Source: Clostridiales bacterium
Lineage (GTDB): Bacteria; Bacillota; Clostridia; Oscillospirales; Oscillospiraceae
NCBI GenBank assembly: GCA_022772525.1
Contig: JALFAD010000008.1
Coordinates: forward strand, 1 to 42,305
Direction: 5' to 3'
Length of the DNA stretch: 42,305 bases
Of the stretch, positions 23,172 to 29,891 are shown in pieces. Numbering within the stretch: position 1 is the stretch's first letter; every line of letters begins with the position of its first letter. Position numbers and translations under genes: made by a program. Below the pieces are notes generated by a model that was not told the origin of the DNA, ran no database searches, and saw only the letters and a list, made by a program, of their open reading frames with translations.

Positions 23172-23561
23172 TTACTTACTTGCGCATCTGCCGCACAGGC
23201 CGGTAAAGGTCAGACGGCAGTCCTGAACATGACAGCCGGAGGTTTTCTCCGCTTCTTCGTTCAGGCTCAAGGGAATCTCCATCTGAGGCAGGTCGAGAAC
23301 TGCGTCACAGCCAGTACAGATGAAGTGCACGTGGGAATGGGTCATTGCGTCGAATCGCTCAACGCCCCGGACGGTGGCAACGCTGGTTACCAGCCCCTGA
23401 CTCTTGAACCGAGCCAGATTGCGGTACACCGTTGCCAGAGAGATGTCCGGATGCTCCTTTTGCAGCATTTCGTACACCATTTCCGCCGACGGGTGGCTGG
23501 TGGTTCCCTGCAGGCAGGCGAGGATGGCGTTGCGCTTTCTGAACTGCTTCGCAGCTTCCAT
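23172..23561 (-). CDS. perR: Fur-family peroxide-sensing repressor, PerR-like
   Basis: A 129-residue Fur-superfamily regulator. The winged helix ([22 protein letters not shown]) is followed by a metal-sensing domain with [12 protein letters not shown]. The Asp in RFD and the HxH pair are PerR-type ligands, where Fur proteins usually carry Glu. Two CxxC pairs (CTGCDAV and CGRCASK) form the structural zinc site. Metal-catalysed histidine oxidation by peroxide releases PerR from DNA (established for the family). ATG 23561 follows AGGAGGT. It is the first gene of the oxidative-stress operon and probably autoregulated through the box at 23646. Confidence 0.88.
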   Translation of the reverse strand: MEAAKQFRKRNAILACLQGTTSHPSAEMVYEMLQKEHPDISLATVYRNLARFKSQGLVTSVATVRGVERFDAMTHSHVHFICTGCDAVLDLPQMEIPLSLNEEAEKTSGCHVQDCRLTFTGLCGRCASK

Positions 23562-23608
23562 AGACACCTCCTGTCCATTGTTTGCGAGTGATTCTTTTTT
23601 ACAAGCTG

Positions 23609-23637
23609 AGTATACCATGGTATGTGCCGGTTGTCAA
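23609..23637 (-). promoter_or_regulatory. Promoter of the perR operon
   Basis: On the minus strand TTGACA (23632-23637) and TATACT (23609-23614) are 17 bp apart, 48 bp before the perR start. Confidence 0.85.
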
Positions 23638-23645
23638 GATGTAAA

Positions 23646-23660
23646 TGAGAATTATTTGCA
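23646..23660 (-). promoter_or_regulatory. Putative PerR/Fur box
   Basis: TGAGAATTATTTGCA agrees with the 7-1-7 Fur-family pattern TGATAATNATTATCA at 11 of the 14 defined positions. It lies just upstream of the -35 hexamer of the perR promoter. Confidence 0.45.
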
Positions 23661-23702
23661 AATAAAACATGAACAGGCGTCTGCCCCCTAGGGGCAGGGG
23701 TC

Positions 23703-23897
23703 TTACACCGCCGCTTCCTTAATAACCGCCACGCCGTCCACCAGATTGGCCATTTCCAGAGTTCCCTCCACAGCCATCTGGCGCTCCATCAGGTCGGTGA
23801 GGATGACCACGCCGTCCTTGCACTCAATGCGCATGACGTTCTTCATCATCACCGTCTCGGGAGCCAGCTTGTTTTTGTATACAGTTGAAAGGCACAT
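23703..23897 (-). CDS. cooT: CooT-family nickel-binding protein
   Basis: A 64-residue protein starting MCLSTVYKN, the hallmark of CooT, whose N-terminal cysteine takes part in Ni(II) binding; CooT helps nickel delivery to CO dehydrogenase in some bacteria. The rest (VMRIECKDGVVILTDLMER) fits the small beta-barrel of the family. It sits 12 nt behind the His-rich gene, with AGGAG upstream, and so probably belongs to the same metal-controlled unit. Confidence 0.85.
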   Translation of the reverse strand: MCLSTVYKNKLAPETVMMKNVMRIECKDGVVILTDLMERQMAVEGTLEMANLVDGVAVIKEAAV

Positions 23898-23909
23898 AAC
23901 AATTCTCCT

Positions 23910-24347
23910 TTATTCGTGCTCCATGCTGGTGAGCACCACGCTCAGCCGCATATTGCCCTTCTCAAAATCGGACACAGCGGCCATGACCTGCTCATAGGCG
24001 GTGTGATCGCCTGTCTGATCCAGCTTGGCAGCCAGATCCGCCAGCTCCTTGGCATGGGCGGCGTTGTGGCCCACCATGTACTTCATCAGGGCCATCAGCT
24101 CCTCTTTTGGGGTGTGCTCGCACTGGCTCTGGCAGCTGCCGCACGCCCCGGCACATTCGTGGCTGTGGGTGTGCTCCGCGCCCTCGGCGTGGATGTGGTC
24201 ATGGGTGTGGGGATGCTCATGGTCGTGGGTGTGTTCGTGGACGTGCTCATGGGTGTGAGTCACGCCGTCGTGGGTGTGCTCATGGGTATGGGCGTGCTCA
24301 TGGGGATGCTCATGGGGCAGGCCGGTATGATCGTGATCAACGTGCAT
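23910..24347 (-). CDS. Histidine-rich metal-binding protein
   Basis: A 145-residue protein. The first 65 residues are mostly His with Glu, Asp and Thr in HEH/HTH repeats, a probable store or chelator for Ni, Co or Zn. A short Cys-rich bridge follows (ECAGACGSCQSQC), then a helical domain of about 75 residues with GHNAAHAKELADLA that recurs in metal-handling proteins of anaerobes. It has no signal peptide. It is driven by a perfect consensus promoter facing the metal repressor gene at 24502, with a G/C-tract operator between, so it is a likely target of that repressor. It is followed by cooT. Confidence 0.8.
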   Translation of the reverse strand: MHVDHDHTGLPHEHPHEHAHTHEHTHDGVTHTHEHVHEHTHDHEHPHTHDHIHAEGAEHTHSHECAGACGSCQSQCEHTPKEELMALMKYMVGHNAAHAKELADLAAKLDQTGDHTAYEQVMAAVSDFEKGNMRLSVVLTSMEHE

Positions 24348-24376
24348 AGGAAAAGTCCTCCTTCAATTTTTTCTAT

Positions 24377-24405
24377 ATTATAGTACCAAACAGACCCTGT
24401 GTCAA
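24377..24405 (-). promoter_or_regulatory. Consensus promoter of the His-rich / cooT unit
   Basis: On the minus strand TTGACA (24400-24405) and TATAAT (24377-24382) have a 17-bp spacer: a full consensus promoter, which would need a repressor to be regulated. Confidence 0.88.
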
Positions 24406-24425
24406 AACATTTATTTTCGTCAAAA

Positions 24426-24441
24426 TATCCCCCTCGGGGGC
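24426..24441. promoter_or_regulatory. Putative operator of the CsoR/RcnR-family repressor
   Basis: TATCCCCCTCGGGGGC holds a C5-TC-G5 palindrome, the G/C-tract type of operator known for CsoR/RcnR/FrmR proteins. It abuts the -35 of the repressor promoter and lies about 20 bp upstream of the divergent promoter. Confidence 0.55.
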
Positions 24442-24470
24442 TTGCGCAGAGGTGGCGGCTGTTGTATAAT
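24442..24470 (+). promoter_or_regulatory. Promoter of the metal repressor gene
   Basis: TTGCGC (24442-24447) and TATAAT (24465-24470), 17-bp spacer; next to the G/C-tract operator, which suggests autoregulation. Confidence 0.7.
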
Positions 24471-24501
24471 ACACTTTACTATGATAAAGGGGGCAAAGCG
24501 T

Positions 24502-24861
24502 ATGCCTGATTTTCCCGAGCACTGTCACGAACAGGAACACGACCATGAGCATGACCACGCCTACCTCCACGCCCACGGCATCGCCCACTCCCACGGGCAC
24601 GTCCACGAAAACCAGAAGGCCGTCATTAACCGGCTGTCCCGGGCCATCGGGCATCTGGAAAAGGTCAAGCGGATGGTGGAGGACGGTCACGACTGCTCCG
24701 AGGTACTCATCCAGCTTGCCGCCGTCCGCTCCGCGTTGGACAACACCGGCAAGGTAATTCTGAAGGACCATATGCGGCACTGCATGGTGGACGCCGTAGC
24801 GGCGGGAGATACGGAGGCCATCGACGATCTGTGCCAGGCCATCGATAAGTTTATGAAGTGA
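24502..24861 (+). CDS. CsoR/RcnR/FrmR-family metal-responsive repressor with His-rich N-terminus
   Basis: A 119-residue all-helical repressor of the DUF156 superfamily. The core begins at about residue 38 with AVINRLSRAIGHLEKVKRMV. The metal-site positions are filled by Cys in GHDCSEVL and by His, His and Cys in KDHMRHCMV: a Cys-His-Cys set like CsoR, with the extra His of RcnR. The first 37 residues are His-rich (HEQEHDHEHDHAYLHAHG), suggesting Ni or Co rather than Cu. The start at ATG 24502 follows AAAGGGGG by 8 nt. It probably represses itself and the divergent His-rich/cooT unit until metal binds; that is inferred. Confidence 0.85.
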   Translation: MPDFPEHCHEQEHDHEHDHAYLHAHGIAHSHGHVHENQKAVINRLSRAIGHLEKVKRMVEDGHDCSEVLIQLAAVRSALDNTGKVILKDHMRHCMVDAVAAGDTEAIDDLCQAIDKFMK

Positions 24862-24865
24862 GATA

Positions 24866-24896
24866 ACCCGGTGCTGTATATAGGCACCGGGTTTTT
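24866..24896 (+). terminator. Terminator of the metal repressor gene
   Basis: ACCCGGTGC (24866-24874) pairs with GCACCGGGT (24884-24892 region), followed by TTTTT. Confidence 0.88.
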
Positions 24897-24962
24897 CTGC
24901 CGCAGGGGACGGCAGAATTTCTGAACAGCCCTTGAATTTTTCTTGAATTCTTCGGTTAGGGG

Positions 24963-24991
24963 TGGAACTTTTCAACCGTTTATGGTATACT
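24963..24991 (+). promoter_or_regulatory. Probable promoter of the U32 gene
   Basis: TGGAAC (24963-24968) and TATACT (24986-24991), 17-bp spacer. The transcript would carry the family A repeat at 25026 in its leader. Confidence 0.45.
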
Positions 24992-25025
24992 GTGCGCAAG
25001 TATATGATGCCAGAGTATGCGAAGG

Positions 25026-25115
25026 CCGCAGGGCGGCCAGCCAATGCGTTACGGACGCTGGCGGTAATCGTTACACCATTGGGCCTGTTCGACCGGCAGC
25101 GCTCAGTAATCTGGT
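25026..25115 (+). repeat. Dispersed repeat family A in the leader of the U32 gene
   Basis: GCCAGCCAATGCGTTACGGA ... GGTAATCGTTACACCATTGGGC is the best plus-orientation copy of the family core, followed by CGCTCAGTA as in the copy at 32047. Confidence 0.75.
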
Positions 25116-25139
25116 AAATTACGCTACGGAGAGAAGACT

Positions 25140-27221
25140 ATGCTGGAATTATTGGCTCCCGCCGGTTCAATGGAGGCTCTGCGGGCCGCGGTGCAGAACG
25201 GCGCCAACGCGGTGTATCTGGGTGTCGGCAATCTGAACGCCCGGCAGAGCGCGAAAAACTTTACCCCGCAGACCCTTGTGGACGCGGTGAAATACTGCCA
25301 TGTCCGGGGGGTGGAGGTGCATCTGACTCTGAACACCCTGGTGTCCGACCGGGAGATGAAGGAAGCCGCAGAGCTGATCCGTCATGCTGCCGCGAATAAC
25401 ATCGATGCCTTTATCGTGCAGGATCTGGGGGTGGTGCAGCTGTGCCGCCAGATTGCCCCCCACATTCCCGTCCACGGCTCCACCCAGATGACCGTTCACT
25501 CCCTGCCGGGGGTGCAGCTGTGCGCTGCCATGGGAATGCAGCGGGTGGTGCTGAGCCGGGAGCTGAGCCGGGAGGAGATCCGGTATATCTGCGCCAATTC
25601 TCCCATTGAAATTGAAGTCTTCGTTCACGGCGCTCTGTGTATGTGCTACAGCGGACAGTGCTACCTGTCCTCCGCCATTGGCGGACGCTCCGGCAACCGG
25701 GGCCGCTGCGCCCAACCCTGCCGCCAGAGCTACGGCTATACCCACTGGGAGGAAAAATACCCCCTGAGTCTGAAGGACAACTGCCTTGTCCATTATTTAC
25801 AGGAGCTGGAAGCCATGGGCGTTGCCTCCGTGAAGCTGGAGGGCCGGATGAAAAGGGCAGAGTATGTGGCAACCGTCACCGCCGTTTACCGCAAGGCCAT
25901 GGACGAAAAGCAAGTGACCCGGCCCATGATGGACGCCCTCATGACCGCCTTCAACCGGCAGGGCTTCACCGACGGCTATTACACCAGCCGGGTGGATCAG
26001 AAAATGTTCGGCGTCCGGCAGGACACCCGGGACGACCCCCAGTGGCTTCAGGCTGCCCGGCAGTCCTTTGAAGCCGGGGAAACCCAGCTGGTGGATATCA
26101 AATTCCGGGCCGTGGTCACGGTAGACGGCAGCTCCCTCACCGCCACCGACCCGGAGGGCCGCACCTGCACGGTGCCCGGCCCCCGTCCGGAACGGGCCAT
26201 CAACATGGCGCTGACAGGAGAAATGCTGGCCCAGCGGGTGGCGAAAACCGGAGGCACCCCCTACCGCTGCGCCGAGGTGCGCACCCGGGTAGACCCGGGC
26301 CTCATCATTTCCGCCGCCGCTGTCAACGCCATGCGGCGGGACGTGCTGAACCAGCTGACCGCTCTGCGTGCCCGGCGGGAGAACCACCCCATCCGGCAGC
26401 CCAAGCCGGTACCGGATTACAAGGGGCCCAAGGAGCTGCCCGGCCTGACCGTGCAGGTCACCACCCGGGAACAGCTGACCCCGAACCTTTTGAATTCCGA
26501 AACCGCCATGCTCTATGTGCCGCTGCACATTCTTACTGCCGACCCGGATATGACCCTGCGGCTGGTGCAGCGGGGACGGCTTGCCGTGGCCCTGCCCCGG
26601 ATCGTCCATGACGGCGAGATGCCCAAGCTCAAAAAAGATCTGGCGCTCCTACGGGAACTGGGCGTGAAGAATGCGCTGGTGGGCAATCTGGGCCTGCTCG
26701 GCCCCGTCCGGGAAGCGGGCATGAAAATCCACGGCGATTTTGGCCTGAACATCTACAACTCCGCCTCCATGAACGTGCTGCGCTCTCTGGAGCTGGTCTC
26801 CGCAACCGTCAGCTTTGAAATGACCCTGCCCCAGATTCGGGACTTGAGCAAGGCCGTGAATGCCGAGATCATCGCCTACGGGCGGCTGCCCCTGATGGTC
26901 ACGGAGCATTGTCTGATTCAGGGCCGCACCGGCGAATGCACCTGCCACCTTGGCACCACCAAGCTGACGGACAAAACCGGTGCCGAATTCCCCATTCTCC
27001 GGGACGGGGACAGCTGCCGCAGCGTCCTGCTCAACGGCAAGAAGCTGAGCTGGCTGGATCGGCAGGACGACCTTGCCAAGCTGGGCGTCTGGGCCATCCG
27101 GCTGTCCTTTACCACGGAAAACGCAAGAGAAGTGGACCGCATTCTGGAGGATTACCTGAACCCCACCCCCTTCGACCCCGGTGCCTGCACGAGAGGATTG
27201 TACCTCAGAGGGGTGGAATGA
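25140..27221 (+). CDS. U32 family peptidase-like protein with DUF3656 (RlhA/TrhP-like)
   Basis: A 693-residue protein. The U32 domain starts at residue 1 (ELLAPAGSMEALRAAVQNGA) and includes the Cys-rich block CMCYSGQCYLSS and GRCAQPCR, cysteines that hold an iron-sulphur cluster in related enzymes; the C-terminal half contains a DUF3656-type region. Characterised relatives (RlhA, TrhP) hydroxylate rRNA or tRNA using prephenate, so RNA modification is as likely as proteolysis. The phrase EVFVHGALCM is the usual family signature. It is transcribed with a family A repeat in its leader, and a family B repeat starts 2 nt after its stop. Confidence 0.88.
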   Translation: MLELLAPAGSMEALRAAVQNGANAVYLGVGNLNARQSAKNFTPQTLVDAVKYCHVRGVEVHLTLNTLVSDREMKEAAELIRHAAANNIDAFIVQDLGVVQLCRQIAPHIPVHGSTQMTVHSLPGVQLCAAMGMQRVVLSRELSREEIRYICANSPIEIEVFVHGALCMCYSGQCYLSSAIGGRSGNRGRCAQPCRQSYGYTHWEEKYPLSLKDNCLVHYLQELEAMGVASVKLEGRMKRAEYVATVTAVYRKAMDEKQVTRPMMDALMTAFNRQGFTDGYYTSRVDQKMFGVRQDTRDDPQWLQAARQSFEAGETQLVDIKFRAVVTVDGSSLTATDPEGRTCTVPGPRPERAINMALTGEMLAQRVAKTGGTPYRCAEVRTRVDPGLIISAAAVNAMRRDVLNQLTALRARRENHPIRQPKPVPDYKGPKELPGLTVQVTTREQLTPNLLNSETAMLYVPLHILTADPDMTLRLVQRGRLAVALPRIVHDGEMPKLKKDLALLRELGVKNALVGNLGLLGPVREAGMKIHGDFGLNIYNSASMNVLRSLELVSATVSFEMTLPQIRDLSKAVNAEIIAYGRLPLMVTEHCLIQGRTGECTCHLGTTKLTDKTGAEFPILRDGDSCRSVLLNGKKLSWLDRQDDLAKLGVWAIRLSFTTENAREVDRILEDYLNPTPFDPGACTRGLYLRGVE

Positions 27222-27222
27222 C

Positions 27223-27281
27223 AAGCCTTCCCCTCCGGGGAAGGTGCCCCCGCAGGGGGCGGATGAGGGCCGGCGAAGCCG
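27223..27281 (+). repeat. Dispersed repeat family B, half element left of DUF559 gene
   Basis: It starts AAGCCTTCCCCTCCGGGGAAGG, then a CCCCCG/CGGGGG hairpin and GGATGAGGG. It is in the opposite orientation to the copy at 27654-27707, so the two flank the DUF559 gene as inverted repeats. Confidence 0.8.
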
Positions 27282-27301
27282 CTTAGAACTGGAGAAGTGA
27301 A

Positions 27302-27655
27302 ATGCAAAGCGATAATCTAATACGACAACGGTCTCAAATTTTGCGAAAAAATATGACAAAAGAGGAACGACACCTCTGGTATGACTTTCTGAAAGCATAT
27401 CCAATCCAGTTTAAACGACAATTTCCCATTGGAAGCTATATTGTGGACTTTTACTGTTACAAAGCAAAGCTTGTGGTGGAATTGGACGGCTCTCAGCACT
27501 GTGAGCCGGATGATATGGTCTATGATCAAAAACGCACCCGTTTTTTACAGCAGAAAGGACTATATGTCCTTCGGCTGTCTAATTTGGATGTGTTGAAAAA
27601 CTTTGACGGTGTGTGTCAGAATATTGACCTGGCAGTGCGTGAGCGAATGCGCTGA
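27302..27655 (+). CDS. DUF559 protein (Vsr/very-short-patch-repair-like nuclease fold)
   Basis: A 117-residue protein of the DUF559 family, related in fold to PD-(D/E)XK nucleases such as Vsr. The core is ARKL-like LRKNMTKEERHLWYDF, then FKRQFPIGSYIVDFYC (catalytic Asp), LVVELDGSQH (acidic centre of the ELDG motif) and the end LRLSNLDVLKN. The gene is clearly more AT-rich than its neighbours and is enclosed by inverted family B repeats, the right one overlapping its stop codon. This suggests recent arrival as a unit. The cellular role of DUF559 is not established. GGAGAAG serves as ribosome site. Confidence 0.85.
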   Translation: MQSDNLIRQRSQILRKNMTKEERHLWYDFLKAYPIQFKRQFPIGSYIVDFYCYKAKLVVELDGSQHCEPDDMVYDQKRTRFLQQKGLYVLRLSNLDVLKNFDGVCQNIDLAVRERMR

Positions 27656-27707
27656 CCCTCATCCGTCACGGCTTCGCCGTGCCACCTTCCCCCAGGGGAA
27701 GGCTTTT
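27654..27707 (-). repeat. Dispersed repeat family B, half element right of DUF559 gene
   Basis: ACCCTCATCCGTCACGGC ... GGGGAAGGCTT: inverted relative to 27223-27281. It contains a CACGGC/GCCGTG hairpin and a CTTCCCC/GGGGAAG hairpin, and supplies the region just before the maf ribosome site. Confidence 0.8.
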
Positions 27708-27722
27708 GAGAAAGGAATTTCT

Positions 27723-28298
27723 ATGCAACTGATTTTAGCTTCCGGGTCGCCCCGGAGAAGAGAACTGCTTTCCCTGTTCGGCATTCCCTTTGCCGTCCGG
27801 GCAGCGGATATTGACGAAACCATGGACCCGCAAAAGCCGCCCTTTGACGAGGTGGCCCGGGTGAGCCGCCGAAAGGCGCTGGCGGTGCCCCACGAAGAGG
27901 ACGATCTCATTGTCGCGGCGGACACCATCGTGGTCTGCGGCGGGAAGGTTCTGGGCAAGCCCCACAGCCGGGAGGAGGCCGTGGCTATGCTGAAAGCCTT
28001 GTCCGGGCGGGATCATCAGGTGATGACCGGCTGCACCGTGGTGCGGGGCGAAGCGATTCAGACCTTCACGGAGGTTACCGACCTGCACTTCCGGCCCCTG
28101 AGTGAAGCCGAGATTATCCGGTATGTGGATTCCGGCGAGCCCATGGATAAGGCCGGGGCCTACGGCATTCAGGGCGGCGCGGCCTTGTTCTGCGAAAAAA
28201 TCGTAGGCGATTATTACAATGTCATGGGGCTTCCCGTGTGCCGACTGGGTCAGGTACTGCGAAAAATCGCCCCGGAAATCATGGAGGATGCCCAATGA
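27723..28298 (+). CDS. maf: Maf-family nucleotide pyrophosphatase
   Basis: A 191-residue Maf protein (YhdE type) that hydrolyses non-standard or dTTP/UTP-type nucleotides. The N-terminus QLILASGSPRRRELL carries the phosphate-binding SxxR, VAADTIV the catalytic acidic block, and GEPMDKAGAYGIQG the final family signature. The start at ATG 27723 follows AAAGGAA; the long upstream extension runs through the DUF559 gene and a repeat and is not real. It overlaps mreC by 4 nt, the common Firmicutes arrangement maf-mreC-mreD. Confidence 0.93.
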   Translation: MQLILASGSPRRRELLSLFGIPFAVRAADIDETMDPQKPPFDEVARVSRRKALAVPHEEDDLIVAADTIVVCGGKVLGKPHSREEAVAMLKALSGRDHQVMTGCTVVRGEAIQTFTEVTDLHFRPLSEAEIIRYVDSGEPMDKAGAYGIQGGAALFCEKIVGDYYNVMGLPVCRLGQVLRKIAPEIMEDAQ

Positions 28299-29224
28299 GA
28301 AACCTGTTCACCAGCAAAATCGTCATTATTCTCGTGATCGCTGTGATTCTTGCGATTCTGCTGTCGATTTTCGGCGGCATCATGAACCGGAATCCGCTGG
28401 ATCTCGCGGTGCAGGGCGTGCTTACTCCCTTCCGGGCCGCCGCCACCGCCCTGACTACCACCGCGGAAAAATACTACGGCTATATGTTCCGGTATGAAGC
28501 GCTGGCGGCGGAAAACGAAGTGCTGAAAAAGAAGATCGCCGAGATGGAGGACACCGCCCGTCAGGCGGAATCCGTCTCCCGTGAGAACCAGCGGCTGCGA
28601 AAGGGCATGAACCTGCAGGAAACCCACGAGGACTACAAGCTGGTGGACGCCTATATCATCGGCTGGAACTCCAGCGACTGGCAGAATACCCTGACCATCA
28701 ATCGAGGCACCAATTCCGGCATTCAGAAGAATATGTGTGCCGTGACGGAAAACGGCGAAGTGGTGGGTCTGGTCACTAACGTAGGCATCAACTACGCCGA
28801 GATTACTACCATTCTGGACTCCACGCTGGAAATTTCCGGCACCATCGCTTCCTCCGGCTACAACGGCATGGTTCGGGGCGGCTATATCGACGGTCACCAG
28901 ACGCTGCTGCAAATGAACTACCTGCCCTCCGCCGCCATCATCCGCAACAAGGAACAGGTGGTGACCTCCGGTTCCACCGTGTATCCCCGGGGCCTCATCA
29001 TGGGAAACGTGGTGGATGCCGGCTTTGAGGAAACCGGCATTGCCAAGTACGCCCTGCTGGACCCCGCTGCGGAGATCAGCTCCCTGGAGCAGATCTTCAT
29101 CATCACCGAGTATACCACCGAATCTGTGACCCCCGCCGCCACCACACCGGCTGCGGGCGAGACAGAACCGACCCAGCCCGCCACCACGGAGGCGACCACC
29201 GAGCCTGTGGGCGGCTTCGGCTAA
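28295..29224 (+). CDS. mreC: Rod shape-determining protein MreC
   Basis: A 309-residue MreC: one N-terminal membrane helix (IVIILVIAVILAILLSIF), then a coiled coil of about residues 65-105 (AAENEVLKKKIAEMEDTARQ and following), then the beta-barrel domain outside the membrane with NRGTNSGIQKNM. The last 30 residues are a Thr/Pro/Ala-rich tail. It organises the elongasome together with MreD and PBP2, encoded directly after it. The start overlaps the maf stop (ATGA). Confidence 0.92.
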   Translation: MRNLFTSKIVIILVIAVILAILLSIFGGIMNRNPLDLAVQGVLTPFRAAATALTTTAEKYYGYMFRYEALAAENEVLKKKIAEMEDTARQAESVSRENQRLRKGMNLQETHEDYKLVDAYIIGWNSSDWQNTLTINRGTNSGIQKNMCAVTENGEVVGLVTNVGINYAEITTILDSTLEISGTIASSGYNGMVRGGYIDGHQTLLQMNYLPSAAIIRNKEQVVTSGSTVYPRGLIMGNVVDAGFEETGIAKYALLDPAAEISSLEQIFIITEYTTESVTPAATTPAAGETEPTQPATTEATTEPVGGFG

Positions 29225-29234
29225 GGAGCGCGCC

Positions 29235-29891
29235 ATGACTGAGAAGAAGAAACGCCGCGCTGGCAGGGCGCCGAAGCAGCGCACCCTGACAGAGCTGTTC
29301 CGCCGGAACCAGCGGAAAAAACGAAATGAATTTAAGCCCGACCCCACCACCTCTACCTGGCTCAAAACCCAGAAGCTGACCCGCCTGCAAAGGCTACGGC
29401 TGGTGAAATGGGTGCTGTACGCCCTGATCGTTGTGGTCTGTCTGGTGCTTCAGGATGTGATTCTGGGCCAGATTCGCCTGTTCGGCGCCACCACCGATCT
29501 GGCTGTGGGGGCCATTCTGCTGATTACCGTCATTGAGGGCACCGATGTGGGCAGCCTGTTCGTCCTTATTGCGTCCGCGCTGTACTGGTTCTCCGGTTCC
29601 GCGCCGACGCCGTTGTGTATTGCCCTGCTCACCTTTTTCGGCGTGGGCGCCACCATGTTCCGGCAGATGTACTGGCACCGCAGCCGGGGCACCCTGACGC
29701 TGTGCGCCTGTCTTGCTCTGACGCTCTATGAGCTGGGCCTGTTCGGTGTCGGCCTGTTCTACGGGCTGACCTACTGGGGAAGACTTCCTTCCTTCCTGCT
29801 GACAAGCGTCTATACCAGCCTTGTCATGATCCCGCTGTATTCTCTGGTCAATAAGACCGGCCTGATTGGAGGTAACACATGGAAAGAGTAA
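29235..29891 (+). CDS. mreD: Rod shape-determining protein MreD
   Basis: A 218-residue membrane protein with about five hydrophobic segments from residue 58 onward. The family is poorly conserved, so position between mreC and PBP2 is the main support, along with the pattern VVCLVLQDVILGQIRLFGA, typical for the first MreD segment. Unusually, it has a 55-residue, very basic N-terminal cytoplasmic extension (KKKRRAGRAPKQR and RRNQRKKRN). Its end overlaps the PBP2 gene by 13 nt. Confidence 0.8.
   Translation: MTEKKKRRAGRAPKQRTLTELFRRNQRKKRNEFKPDPTTSTWLKTQKLTRLQRLRLVKWVLYALIVVVCLVLQDVILGQIRLFGATTDLAVGAILLITVIEGTDVGSLFVLIASALYWFSGSAPTPLCIALLTFFGVGATMFRQMYWHRSRGTLTLCACLALTLYELGLFGVGLFYGLTYWGRLPSFLLTSVYTSLVMIPLYSLVNKTGLIGGNTWKE

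Noticed and set aside
21803..23206. A 467-codon plus-strand frame opposite the perR operon
   Set aside because: It is antisense to four recognised genes and lacks a start signal.
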